NCBI GenBank assembly: GCA_941918925.1
Contig: OW799233.1
Location: forward strand, 43,204,275-43,268,274
DNA: 64,000 bases
Direction: 5' to 3'
From: Phyto melanocephala
Lineage: Eukaryota; Arthropoda; Insecta; Diptera; Rhinophoridae
Shown: one piece after another, positions 20,110-33,400 of the stretch
Layout of the letters: each line of letters opens with the position of its first letter
Position numbering within the stretch: position 1 is the first letter of the stretch
Notes under the pieces: generated by a model
The model's database searches: none
What the model saw: the letters and a program-made list of their open reading frames with translations, nothing else
What the model was told of the DNA's origin: nothing
Position numbers and translations under genes: made by a program

Positions 20110-23100
20110 ATGGAACAAAACAAGAAAAACAAAAAGGAAGCGAAAGATGAAAAAGTAAAAGATCAAAAACTCGAAGAACAGGTAAGTGGTACCAACACAG
20201 TGGGCAAAAAAAGTACTAAGGATGCTAAAATAAAAATATTTTACAATTAGGTCACTAAAAAAATCTCTTGTAAAATAAATTATAAATTAATAATTTTGTT
20301 TTTAAAGATCTTAAAATCACTGGAAGAGGCTAAGACACCAGAGGATAAATTTCAACTTTTGCTCAGCAAATTTATAGAAAGTGAACGCGCAAATAGACGT
20401 TTCAGGCAAGACCTTAAGGTTCATGAAAAACAGCTTGAGACTATAATGCGTGAAAAAGAAAATCTTCAAAGGGAATATAACAAGAATGTGTTAATGAGGT
20501 GGGTAATGAAAACATAATTAAATTTACAATAATTAAACATGTAAATTTTGTTTGAGTAGAGACAAATTGGAGGAAGTTTGCCGGGAACAACAAAAACTTA
20601 TAAAATCCGTAAAAAATGAGAGTATGCAGAAGATACGCGAGGAAGAGGAAAGACGCAAGGAAAGTCAGTCCAGATTTCAAAGCTCCCTAAATGAAATTAA
20701 CCAGTCTTTAAGTAAAAATAATGAGGAAAATAATAAATTACGTGATCATAATATTGAAATGACAAAAAAGTAAGTAAAACTACACACCTTTCTTATACCA
20801 TTAGCATTATAAATTTTTTTTTGCCTTAATGATCATACAAAGTGAGAAAGACTACAGCTAGTAAAAAGAAAAAAATAAAGAGTAAATGAGGTTATTTCCC
20901 CTGTCCGGTTCTAAACTTTTAACGAAATATACGAATTTTTATTGTACATATGTATGTATGGATGTGTATACCTTGTGTTTTTTTTTTGTTTATTAAACAT
21001 TCTTGTTAGTTTTTATCTTTGAAATGCTTGTAAAACTTATCTAAAGAGTCGTTTTTTCGATTTTCTGTCTGTATTGTATGTGATTGTAGTACGGTGTAGG
21101 TGGGGGTGTAGACAAAAGTTTATTTTAAACATCTTTTATTTTTTAAAATAGCTTACTCTTTATTTTAATTTTTTTTACGAATAGTGCATACTATTTTGTA
21201 ATAAGCAAATGTGGTAGCAATTTTTCAGATTTTTTTTTTTTTTTAAGAAAAGTTAATGTTTTGTTTATCTTTCTAATAAAGGGTGTTTTTTTAAGCCCGA
21301 TAGAACTTGAAATTGTAAAAAATAACACAAAAAATTAAATTGTAATCAAAATTTTGTTTTTTATTCGAAAGATCAATACGTGACATTAACATTTGAAAAT
21401 GATTTCGGGCATATGGGCACCGCGGCTGTTCTTGACGAAGCGCATTCTGGACGTCCAATTTTATCGCAAAATTGTGTTCAGCGATGAGGCGCATTTTTGG
21501 CTTAACGGGTGGCATCATCGGACCTTATTTCTTCAAAAATGAGGCCGGAGCTCGCGTTACGGTCAATGGAGATCGTTACCGCACCATGATCAATGATTTT
21601 TTGTTTGAAAATATGGATGACATTGATCCGGAGGAGATGTGGTTTCAACAGGATGGCGCTACGTGCCATACGGCGAACGCAACCATCGACTTATTGAAAT
21701 CAAAATTTGGCGATAAGTTGATTTCGAGAAATGGACCTGTCAATTGGCCTCCAAGGTCGTGCGATTTGACACCTCTCGATTATTTCCTGTGGGGCTACGT
21801 GAAGTCACTGGTTTATGCTGATAAACCAGCAACAATTGACGCCTTGGAGGCCAGCATTGTTCGTGTTATTCGTGACATACGGCCAGCAGTGCTCGAAAAA
21901 GTGGCCCAAAATTGGACGTCCAGAATGCGCTTCGTCAAGAACATCCGCGGTGCCCATATGCCCGAAATCATTTTCAAATGTTAATGTCATGTATTGATCT
22001 TTCGAATAAAAAAAAATTTTGATTACAATTTAATTTTTTGTGTTATTTTTTACAATTTCAAGTTCTATAGGGCTTAAAAAAACACCCTTTATTTGTCCTT
22101 AAAAAAATTATCTTGTATTAAAAGTAACGAATAAAGAGAATTAAAATAAAATATAGGTATAGGTATTTGTTCAATTCACTACTCTCTTGTAATAAATCGA
22201 CAATAGTTTTTTATAATTTTATAAATTGCATGCTTGTTGATAGTTTGCATTCAAAATTTTTGGAAAACAATACAATTTTCTTTCACATGTTTTTGAAATA
22301 TTTTCTTGGATTCATACAGGGATTAGAATTGGAAAGTTTAAGTATCAAAAAATGTTTTAAACAGTATTTTTTGTCGTCATTGTATACATTTTTTTTAATG
22401 AGAAAAACTGCAAGGAAACAAACTAAATTTGTATTTGAATACTTGATTGAAATTAAAAAAGGAGTTGTGAATTCAATAATCAAAATTAATGATTGAAAAT
22501 TCATTTTTAAAGAAGAAATTATAAATAAAATGTAACATTTATCCCTATCGTAAATAAGAACAGTAATTCATGTTTCCATGAAATATTCATTACCCTCGTA
22601 GTAAAAACTGGTGCTTTGAATAACCCGTGGATTGATGCTTTCATTAAAAAGTTAAAAATATAGAAATATATTAATGAAAATTAAATATAGGTAATTGATA
22701 TTTTAGGTTAAGGGAAAATACTTCTAGAAGAAAAATGTTTACCAAAGGGGTGATTATTTTTATTCAATTTCAAATCGATTGGATAAAAAATTTATCAAAG
22801 TTTTTTTTTAAGAAAATGAATCTCCTAGTTTAATTTCAAATCGATGGTTTGGTTGATTTAAACATTTTATTACTGCTTTTTGATAATTTTACCCAAAATC
22901 CTTTAAAAATACATACCTACCCAGCAAAAAAATCTTATGACAAAGAAGTGATTTTGCAGGGGTTCAACTGGTGACGAAGTGATTAAATTTAGGTGAAAAC
23001 ACTAATGATTTTAACATTAGCGTGTCATTGCAGATCATGTGTTTACATGAATACATTAATGAACTGCACTCCATTCTAATAAGTGCATGGAACTCATGCA

Positions 23101-24764
23101 TATTTGATGAGAATCATCGGATGTTTCATGAGTTGAATTTGTTTGTTTACATGAATTGTTTAAGATATTTAGCATGGTATTACATGCATTTTTAAGCACA
23201 TCAATTATGACAAATTATTTCACATTTAGGAAGTCATTTAGAATGAATGCTTTTACACAAATGATTTAGAAGTCTTGTAAATGCAATTCGCTTTGCACTA
23301 CTTCTAATTTTTTTTGCTGGGTATATTTTTATTTGTTTTACCAGACGTTACTAAATACATATTTTTGTTTTTCTTTATTTTTTTTTTTTATTTTTTAATA
23401 TATTTTTTTTTTTTATTTTTTAATATATTTTTTTTTAATATTAAAATGAGGCTTTGAATAAATAAATGTTTTTTTCCTAGTATTTTTTTTTCTTAAAATT
23501 ACTTTTTTCTTAAAAAATATTAAAAATAATCTGTTAAAATATTTTTCTTATTATAGGTGTATTTTTTTTTTCTTAAAATATATTTTTTTTTTCTTAAAAT
23601 ATATTTTTTTAAATATATTTCTTAATACATATATAATTTTTCTTTATAAATTGTTTGCTTGATTTTGTTTTATTCTTTAAGACTAAAATTTTTGGCCGAA
23701 CAATATCAGGCTCGTGAGCAGCAACTGGAAAAACTCAATGAACAGGTGCAACTTGAGTCGCAATTGCACCAGGCTAAGTTAAGCAAAGTTCAGGTAGAAT
23801 CGGCCATGGAAAAGGAAATTCTTATCAAGTAAGTTAAATTTCTTTAAAGAAAAACAAAAATCTATTGTATTATTTTTGTTTTAGGGAAAAACAAATCGCT
23901 TTGGAGAAACTTATGAACACTCAGAAAATGTTAAAAGAAATCATCGAACGTGAAAAAGAACTCAAGGAACAATTAAATATTTACACTGCGAAATACGATG
24001 ACTTCCAAAATTCATTGCAAAAATCTAATGATATTTTTACCACTTACAAAGTGGAGCTGGAGAAAATGTCGAAAAATACCCGGAAACTAGAAAAAGAGGC
24101 AATGGAATGGAAACGCAAATGGGAAAAAAGTAATGCCACCCTCATAGAATTGGCTACAGAGAAAAAGGAAAGGGATGATCATGCCATACGTTGTAACAAG
24201 CAGGTGGATCAATTGCAAAAACTTTTGAGGGCTCTACAGAACGAACGCAGTCATTTATATAAAGTGATTAAGGAGAACAATGTAGAAGTACCAGCTCTAC
24301 CATCATTGCCATCTGAGCCGGAACCAATGCAAACGGCACCCATCAATAGTGTTGTCGATAAGGACAAAATGGACATGATGTCTAAGAATTGTGCTGAACT
24401 CAAACAAACTTTGGCTAATTTACAAAATCAAATGAAAATTTTAAATCTAAAAGGTGCCGAAGCCGAAGAACAGTGCAAGCAACTGCAGGTCCAAGAAGAG
24501 TCTATTAAGAAGAAGAAAAATAAAAAATCTAAATCAAAAAAGAACCATAAGGAATCATCACCGGCCATTTCAGAAGATGCCACAAGTGTAAAAGGCGAAG
24601 AACAAGAAGCTGAACTAGTACAGGAAAATATACAAACAGTTACACAAGAGCCCCAGGAAACTTTAGACTTAAAAACTTTTACACAAGTGACTGAAGAACC
24701 CCAGTCTGTTGCTGAAACAGCAATTAAAATACCAGAGCCAATTATTGAAGTAGTAACAAATTAA
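20110..24764 (+). CDS. taxilin: taxilin, coiled-coil trafficking protein
   Basis: Five exons: 20110-20181, 20308-20498, 20560-20769, 23682-23828 and 23885-24764 (stop TAA), about 499 residues, with GT/AG borders and matching phases. Taxilins bind syntaxins and the nascent-polypeptide-associated complex and act in vesicle trafficking. The chain is a long coiled coil from about residue 25 to 345, with family stretches such as SLEEAKTPEDKFQLLLSKF, LKFLAEQYQAREQQLEKL, KYDDFQNSLQKSNDIFTTYK and WKRKWEKSNATLIEL. A Pro/Glu segment, a second short coil, a lysine-rich patch near residue 415 and an acidic tail follow. An AATAAA at 24998 may end the transcript. Intron 3 (2.9 kb) has taken in a mariner and a MITE; coding exons are intact. 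Confidence 0.94.
21279..22089 (+). mobile_element. internally rearranged DD41D mariner-like element in taxilin intron 3
   Basis: The ends AAGGGTGTTTTTTTAAGCCC and their inverse are flanked by TA at 21277-21278 and 22090-22091. The inverted repeat is about 180 bp long. It extends past the terminal repeat into the last ~30 codons of the transposase, so the left end is an inverted copy of the right end. The total of 811 bp is well short of a complete mariner. Confidence 0.85.
21462..21984 (+). pseudogene. mariner-type transposase, N-terminus missing
   Basis: The frame begins with KIVFSDEAHFWLNG, holding the first catalytic Asp. It then shifts frame at an internal deletion of roughly 40 codons. 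The rest reads IIGPYFFKNEAGARVTVNG, MWFQQDGATCHTA (second Asp), and PRSCDLTPLDYFLWG (third Asp). 41 residues separate the second and third acids, the DD41D (rosa-type) spacing of a mariner branch. The DNA-binding half is absent, so it cannot transpose itself. The C-terminus AHMPEIIFKC is intact up to the stop at 21982-21984. Confidence 0.85.
22920..23321. mobile_element. Tc1/mariner-type MITE, CCCAGCAAAAAAA termini
   Basis: Starts CCCAGCAAAAAAA and ends with the inverse TTTTTTTTGCTGGG, with TA on both sides (22918-22919, 23322-23323). It lies in taxilin intron 3, just upstream of a T-rich tract (23360-23640). No coding frame. Confidence 0.75.
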
Positions 24765-27700
24765 GACTTTTCTGTTGCTATCTTCTTTAACACACAAGTT
24801 GTGACTCACAAATTTTATAATTAAAATAGCAGCGTTCCACTTTTTTCTATATTGTGGATCATATAGTTTACAGTTTAACTTTAAAAAATTAAAAAAAAAA
24901 AAAAATGGAAAATATTGACAAAACCCATCCGATTTTTTCTATACATTAAAATGTTTATGAGGCTCTTTATTATTAAGAGTTTTTATTATCATTATTAAAT
25001 AAATAATAACAAATTATTAATCTCATTAAAATTCAGATTGAATTGTTTAAATTATTCATTTCTTCTATTATTTATAGAAGCATAAGAGTTCTTGAAAAAA
25101 ATGGTGTAACATAAAAAATTATTTAAATAAACTCACCGATTTATTTTTGTATTATTTTATTTATTTGATCGATTTTATTGTTTTTTTTTTTGTGTAACTT
25201 ATTATAAATTGAAATATTTGGTATATTTTTATTTTAATAATTTTACCTAACCTAACCTTTTATTTTAATATTTTTTTTTAATATAAAAATCAATAAACTT
25301 TTGTGATGAATTCTTATTAAAATATTTTATTTATTTATATATTTTTTTTAATAAGGAGTTTTCGAAAATTTTCGTGTTAAACAAGTTTGATTTTTTTTGT
25401 GCCAATAATTCTCATTTTAAATTAAATTTTCTAATAAACAGAAAACATTCAATGAATTTTCGATTTATAGCAATTGATAGAAAATATTTGGGACTTTTTT
25501 CTACATATAGATTTTTTATCACAAAACAGTGATAAGATCATATTTTTGTTGTATTATTTGTCTCTCACTCATTCATCGTGGGAACCGTTGCTCTACTAAA
25601 ATAAAAGAACCATTTGACAAACCACCTAAACGTATGATTAATATACATACGTTAAATTAAATACTTCCACACACTTAAGAAAACAAAAACAAATGGAAAT
25701 ATGTATTTAAAAAAAGTGAAGAAAAACATTTTTTACTTCTAAGCATTATAAACTTTTTAACGACCACATCGGTTCGTAAATAAAAGGGAAAAAGCTTTTA
25801 AATCGTAAGTAATCAAACTTTTACACATGCATGCATGCAACACTTCTTAAAAATACAAAATGAACGAATGGTGTAGGTATAGTCTAATGAAAACAATTAA
25901 AGCAATAAAATTACAACAAAGTTGTGGTGCCGTATGGTACAGTATGGTATGGTTGATAATTTCAATTAAAACACTTTGCATAACAATACAATTCATATAT
26001 TTTTAGATTGAATAAATACAGGAATGGGAAATTAAATTTTTTTTGCAGACAAAAATAATTTTTGTAGTACAAAATTTTTTTCCTCCCAAAATAAATATGT
26101 CGTCGTTGCTCTAACAAATTCAGTTGTGTATTTTTTACTACGTTTTCAGAGGTGCAAAAAAAAAAATTGATTTTTTAACTTTGTACCTACTATTAAATTC
26201 TTTATTCTTGAACCTATCATGGATTGGTGGACAAATGTATGACTGATGAAGGTCATCAAAAAAAATTTTTTTTCAAAATTATTACATAACCGATCCAGTC
26301 AGAGCAGAGACAATATATTTTTTAAATCAAATACAAATACAATACAATACAACCCATACAACACAAATTGAGTATAAAAGTAAATAAGCCAAAACGGTAT
26401 TTCAATAGACGCTACAGAGTACAATAGATAGTTGTTAATTGAATTTGAATAATTTTTAACTATTTCGCATACTTAGTTAGCCATATAAACATTTAAATTA
26501 TGTTCGTAATAATCATAATGAATTCTCTCTATTCAGTTGTGTGATAAAAATCGAAAACGAAGCAATTTGAAGGTTCTTTTTATACAAATGTACATTTTAA
26601 TTAAAATTTTTATTATAAAATTTAAGTTGACCAATATTTTTATAATATTCGTGCGAAAATTCCTTTATTAATACAAATTTTTAAAACAAAAACTATAAAA
26701 TTGATTCGTTCCCGTTTTCACTTACATGTCTGAGGAAAGTCTGATGTGGAATGCACTTAAATTAAAAATAGGTATCGTTGTTCGTAAATTATTGTGTTCT
26801 ATATGTATAGTTTTTATTTGTCATATATGTCCAATATGGGACTTTAAACAGAATATTGTCAATTTTATTATACATACTTATTTAAAAAATAAACCAAAAG
26901 AAGAAAAAATGTCTTGTTTTAATTTTAAAATATCAATGGAGGAGGAGTTACGCTCTGCGTAAAAGGTCTGCAGGAAAATGCAGTTAACCATAAATGGTGT
27001 GTAATCAGAGAAAAAAGGTCAACCATAAATTTTTAATTTCTTTAACTCTACTAAGAAGTTTAAAGAAACAACATACAACAGCATTTGTTACATTTTTTTA
27101 AACACAATTAAACATTTTTGTAATTATGTATATTTAACCGTTTACTCCTGAAAAATTCTGATTTTAAAATTAGTCACATTTTTTTAATTTTACAAAAAAA
27201 AAAAAAAAAATAACTAACGTTATATTGTGGTTCAAAAATTTGTCGAAAAAGCCGTAATAATTTTAAACTTTTTAATAAATTTTATGGTTTAAAGGTCTAC
27301 TGATGATCTGGCATAAGCACCAGTGAAATGCATATAGACCAGCTTAAACCCAACAACCAATAAAACTAAAATATTTTAAAATTAATAATTGGCATTACTC
27401 TTAAGAAAAAAAGCAAATTAAAGTGAAAATGTTACAATAGTAACGGTTACCCAAATGTTGATGATATGAAAACAAAGTTTACAAAAAGGACTTGTTGTTG
27501 CATTTTAAGTTGTTGGTATCGTTGCTGCTGTTGTTATTCTACAAAAAGCTCTCGAGAGCAATCAACACTCTCAACAAGAAAATAACAGTAAAATGGCAAA
27601 CAAGTGGCAAAAACTCAAACAAAATGAATTTACATACATACATAGAATTACACACTTACTTACATACATATGTATATGCATTTCTTTAGATGGGAATTTT

Positions 27701-29189
27701 GTTTTTTTTTTAATTTCTGTGAATTGTTGCGGTTGTTATTGAGGGTGGTTTTAAATTCTCAAACTCAATAAAGCAACAAAGTTTAAAGAGATGGTTGGTT
27801 GAAGACGAAAAGTGAGAAAAACAAAAAATTGAACACGGTGAATAGGTAGATTGACTAAATTTGGAATAGGTATAAATGACAAAAAGAAGTTGGAAAATTT
27901 AATTTTAAAGGAATTAAGGTGACTTTAATTTCTATATATTTTTAATATGTACCTATCTATTAAATAATAGTTTCTTTTAAAATTAATTCGGTTTTTAAAT
28001 ATGTATATTTATAAGAAAATAACTGTCTTTCGCATTTAAGGTAACAGACCGTTAATTAAGTTTGATAATGTTTTGATTTTATTAAATTTTTGTTTTACAG
28101 CAAAACAAAATTTTTATTAAAATGTTTAAAAATTATTGTTATACCTACCTAGGTATTAATTAAATTCTTTTAGATTATTTCAGTTGAACAAAAATTGTAA
28201 TTCCGAAATTGCATTGGCTTAGTAGAAGAGTTTCCCATATTTATCGCTTAAAGTGATTCAGTTGCCTTCAAGGAAGTCTCAATGAAAAGAAATACTTAAA
28301 GTGAGCTCTAAAGGGTATGATACAACTAAGTTCATCGTTTGATGATAACGCTTTTTTAAAAAGTTTTGTATAATTATTTTCCTTAAGAATAAGGGTTACT
28401 AGAACTACGAAAAACATGAGGTGTCAAAGCAAACTATATCTGCAAAAACTTTGTAGATATGAACCAGAGATTGCGTAGATTACCGATTAGGTGATGCTAT
28501 TTCCATTGCATATGGGCTGAGAGTGACGAAAAAAGCATTTGTTTTTAATTTTCTGATAACTGAGTGTTCTAAAGTCCATAGATACAATTCCAAACTTAAT
28601 TTAGTCAGAGATTAAAAAAAAAAAAACATTTTAACGAATTGGGTGACCTATTCAAAGTAAGGCTATGTTAAAATCCAGAATATCCAGTAGCTAATCTTTG
28701 GCTATTATTTGGCTTCAGGAACATTATCGTGACAGTTACTGTTTTAACTGCCAATTAGCTAAAATTATAGGTTAATTAGTGTATGGTTATTTAAAGAGAC
28801 TAATACAGGCTACATATCAGGTCCAAAGATTTGCGGATCACTGACCAAAGATGTGCGACCATTAAACTACATCATGAAGATAAATTTAAAATTATAAAGC
28901 ACATGGTTTACCATTAGGTAAATAATTTTTTGAGAATCAATATTATCGAATAAAATATAAAAAAAAATATATATATAAAAATTTAGACGTCAAGTTGAAA
29001 TCTTCTATAGGTTCCTTAAATTATTTTCTTTCAAATTATAAAATTTTAATTTTTATTATTTGCCGTCTTATATTTTTACTTTTAGTTTCATCTTTCATGC
29101 TTTATAGACTTAAGCGACGTCTTTAAGAAAGCCCTCTCCTAATCTAACACATAATATTTTCCATTTATAACTTAATTAGGAATACACAA
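24765..29189. other. gene-free AT-rich region downstream of taxilin
   Basis: Beyond the taxilin 3' UTR I see no recognisable gene. A 78-codon frame at 26726-26962 has no family marks and is probably chance. Features are only T-rich and A-rich runs and one CCTAACCTAACC at about 25247. The region could be intergenic or a long intron. Confidence 0.5.
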
Positions 29190-30448
29190 TTTTTATACCC
29201 TTCACAGTGAGTGCAAAAGGGGATATATAGGTTTGTCATTCCATGTGAAATTTCTACAATGCACGACACCATAAAGTACTTACATATATATTTCGATTAA
29301 GCATTATTCGTCTGTCAGTCTGTCCGTGTGTATTTTGAAATCACATTTTTAAGGCCCCTGACATCGCTAAGACCCGTGTAAGGTATCAAAATATCAGAAA
29401 TATTCGGGAGCAAATCGCTATTGGAAATCAGCATAACTATGTATATATCTCTGGCTTGGAGCTAAAAGGGCCAATGTCACTTTTTTGCTCTTTTGTGTTA
29501 ATCATTGCATTAGATTTGTTTTCTTACTCTTTTTCATTATGCCAAAACAGCTAAAGTCATACTTAACCCAGAACAGTTTCATAAATAAAATGCTGGCCAA
29601 TGTCACTATGAATGCATCTATAAAAGTTAAAGTTCGATTCCAATTTTCTCAAAGGTAAATATTTTGACATTGGCCCTTTTAGCTCCAAGCCACAGATATG
29701 ATATAAGCAAATGAACACGACTGCCTCTGTTCTTTCGTTTATTTTTACCAAAAAAGTTAAAATTTTCCAGCCCTGGGATAATTAATAGACATGGTTGTTG
29801 CTATTTATAAATTTGGTATGCCTCTAGAGATATTTATGAAAAATTTCGAACAAATTGGTTATTATAGGCACAAAATAAAAAAAAAATAATTTCTAAGAAA
29901 ATTGATTTGAAACCAACTGAGATAAAAGCATCAAAGTACAACTGCTTTGGTGTTTTTCTTAAAATTTACAAATGAAAATAGATATTTTTTAATTTTTATA
30001 CAACCAGAATAGCCAATATGGGGATCAAATGAAAGGGCTTGAGTATTAAAATAAAGTTAGATATGAAAAGACAAAAAATCAAGTTGGCATACTAGATTAA
30101 ATGGCGAATATATGAGTCAAATATAGTAGTTACGACTTTGTCCCCTTTAACTCCCACAATATTGGTGTCAAAAACTATAAAAAAGTGTAAAATACAAGAT
30201 GGCGTGTGAAAAAAATGACGTAAACCGCACCAATAGGAGTATCAAATTAAATGGCTTGACTAGTAGAATACATTTAACTATGTAAAAATTTAAAATCAAA
30301 TATGACGTCGGAAATAACAAAGAAAATAGCGTATTGCATGAAATTTAAGAGGTAGCCTAAGCTACGATGTGGTCATTATACCTATGTACATGGCGGTGAA
30401 GGTTATTATTAGATTCGGCACGGCCAAATACAGCGCTATTACTTGTTT
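29190..30448 (+). repeat. mini-me-like repeat, long version
   Basis: Starts TTTTTATACCCTTCACAGTG and ends TTCGGCACGGCCAAATACAG then ACTTGTTT. It includes a GTCTGTCAGTCTGTCCGTG stretch and the ATATTCGGGAGCAAATCG block. This is the most complete long copy in the window and serves as the reference for the broken one at 961-7165. A foldback element at 29452-29692 interrupts it. Confidence 0.65.
29452..29692. mobile_element. foldback MITE with TGGCTTGGAGCTAAAAGGG termini
   Basis: TGGCTTGGAGCTAAAAGGGC at the left is matched by its reverse complement at the right, and the match continues through CAATGTCA (about 28 bp). It sits where other copies of the host repeat read a short AGATATGAGC-type block. 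The target duplication is unclear. Confidence 0.7.
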
Positions 30449-33400
30449 CTTTTTATTAAAAAGTTGTCTCTATATTAAATCATTATTAGTTAACATTTTT
30501 AAAGGAACACAATGAAAACAAACACGTTTTAGACCACTGTGCAAAAACACAATTTCCCAAAAATACAAAAGTTAAAAAGCAACTAACAAACCATTCGTTT
30601 AACTACACAGAAAAATTAATGTTTTTTTGTGGTAGTAGCAAGTTTCTGGGAGCAGCCGAGCTTATGATAATGAAGTTAGTAACATTTCAAATCAGTTATG
30701 TACATGACGTGAATGCTAGTTGTCGTAAGCACCGTTTCAATTACAATTTAAATATTGTGCGAATATAATTATAGAAAAAAAGAAAAGTTTGTGCGTAATG
30801 TTTATTTTTAAATAAAAAATCTCATAATAATGTGGTTAAATAATAAAATTAAAGAAAAAAAAATATTATGAAATAATGAATAATGAAATATTAAAATATA
30901 TAAAAAAATAAAATATGTGTGTGTTTAATTATTGTTGTGGTATTTTAGTTGTTGCTGTAAACTTGAACATACATATAAAAAATATCTATTAAAGGAATAG
31001 ATAAAGAGTGTTATTTTAAGGGAGAGCACAAGAACATGACAACGAAAGCAAAGGAATGTAAATAACAGTGATGCTAACTAAAAACCTTTAATTGAAAGAT
31101 GTAACGTGATTAGGTGGAGTTAAGAAGATATAAAAAATTATGAAAATTTATACAATTAGAATTATTTTAATTAAGTTTTTATAATTTATTTGTTTGTTTG
31201 GTGTTATAGTAAGGAAACTAGATTAAAAATTATGAATTTAAACTGTGAATAATTTACTTTATTTATTGAATTACCGTGCAAGTTTTAAAACGTTATTCTG
31301 AATTTATTTTGATTTGTCTAATTACCAACCCGACACAGCTTTGCGAAGACCATTTAAATGTTTTAGTGTAACAGATCAGAGTCTCTGCCTTTATATAGGA
31401 GATCCCTGTCCTGGTAATTATGAATAAAAAAAAAAACAAGTAACAGCGAAATCTGCCGACCCGTCTTAAGTGATGTTTTTATAAATGTATACGTAGCAAT
31501 TGTATATCATATAATTCTAATTATGTTTATTAAGAGATAATAAATTTTCTATAAGGTATGAATTTATGTTAAAAATATAATTATTATCCTAAAGTAGTAC
31601 AAAATAATTGTTAGTGATATAAAAATCGTACTCAAATGATGCTTTTTCATATTTGTAAAGTTTCAGTCGATGTTGGTCTGTCTGTTCATGTCACAAATTG
31701 TATAGGGCTTTTAATACTCTTTGCATAAAATTTAGAAGACAAAGTTTCACCTTAACCTTACAGTATATTAATTGATGTTTTAATATATACTATATATATT
31801 GCGGTCAGCAATGTCGATTCAACATTCATAACTTTGTTTTGTTTTTTTTTTGTCACACACATATGGCTTCCGCATGGGTTAGTAGAATATATAAACGCTT
31901 AGAGCTCCTAAAATCCGGAAACAATTTTAATAAGATTAGGATTAAGTGCACATCTCTTTTCAAATGGTATATATATGTATATGGTATACCTATTTTTTTG
32001 TTACAATAAAATCGAATGACCATGTGTGCGTAAATTGTGTTACAAATAATCGACTTGCCTAGTTTTATATTATTTAAAATTAGAACCATAGACTATCATA
32101 AATAATGTTAGTTGTAATAAGTCTATGATTTCCCCTATTTTTAAACAACAACTTTTCTTTTAGAGTTGAACTTGTACAGTTCACAACTGATTAAAAATAT
32201 TAAAACTGTGACACATGTCATATAGCGATTCTTTTTTTTAACACAAAAAAAAAAAAAAAAAAAAGTAAATAAAAATTAGCATTAACATATTGAAAAGAAA
32301 ATAAATATTTTCTTATATTATTAATATTTTTTTTTCTTAATTGGCATTACTTAATAAGGAACAATAGTAAAAGCACTAATTTCTGTGTACACACATGTGT
32401 TTATGCTGTAGTAAGGAAAATGGTATGCTTACTGTAAAGCAGATGATAACGCCGTAGACATCCAGGATAATATTTTAAAATAAAAATAAAGAAAAAGATA
32501 CACATAACGTGCGCAGATTTGAGAGTGTTTGCAAAAAAGAAATACCAAAAAAAGAAGAAGAAAATTAAGAGTTGGATAAAAAACCTTTAGAATACAGTGT
32601 GCTTTTATGAATTAAATAAAAAATGAAGATTTTTTTGAAAAAAATTCGAAATAAACCTTAAATTATAGAAAAAATATATACATATTTTATTAAAAAAACA
32701 AGTATGGCATTAAATAAAAATTAAAAGCTTGTAAGATCTTTATTCTAAATACCTATTTCTAAAATTTATATCATAATCTTGTTTATTTAAAAGTTAAAAA
32801 AAAAAAACGGGATAAAAATGTAAAATATAAAAAAGAGGAAAAACATTCAAGCAACAAAATGAAGGTCTAGCCCAACGTTTGATAACTTAAAGTTAATAAA
32901 ATAATTAAGTAAATATGTATAAGAAAGTAGAAACCTGTTACAATGTTAACACCAAATTACTAACTAAAAAATAAACTAATTTAAACCAACGACTTGTCTT
33001 ATAAATATGTAGGTACTACCAAAGAATATTCATAATCATTTTCATTTAAATAAAAATTTGACACAAAAACTTAAATTAATTTACATTTTTTTTATAAAAC
33101 TCAACAAATATAACAAAAAAAAAAAAATCGAACGTCACAGATGGAATTTGTAAATTTTTTTCGGGAAAAATTTAAATTAAAAAATATACATACATTTGCT
33201 GCAAGGTGAATGTGAGAAGAACAAAAAAATGTAATAAAAAAATCCCTAAAAAGTTACAGACAACAAACCAACAAATAAAAAAAAAGAAGCAACAAAATTC
33301 ATTACAAAAGAAAAAACCGTTAGACAACAAGCAAAAGCACCATAAGCTTTAAAAACGCAAAATAAGAAGAGGCAAACAAAAAGCATAGCAGCTTGCTAGG

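Noticed and set aside
25243..25258. CCTAACCTAACC as an insect telomere-type (TTAGG) repeat
   Set aside because: Only two units are present, and higher flies are known to lack TTAGG telomeres. Chance.
26726..26962. 78-codon frame as a small gene
   Set aside because: No recognisable motif, no splice or promoter context. It fits chance in AT-rich DNA.
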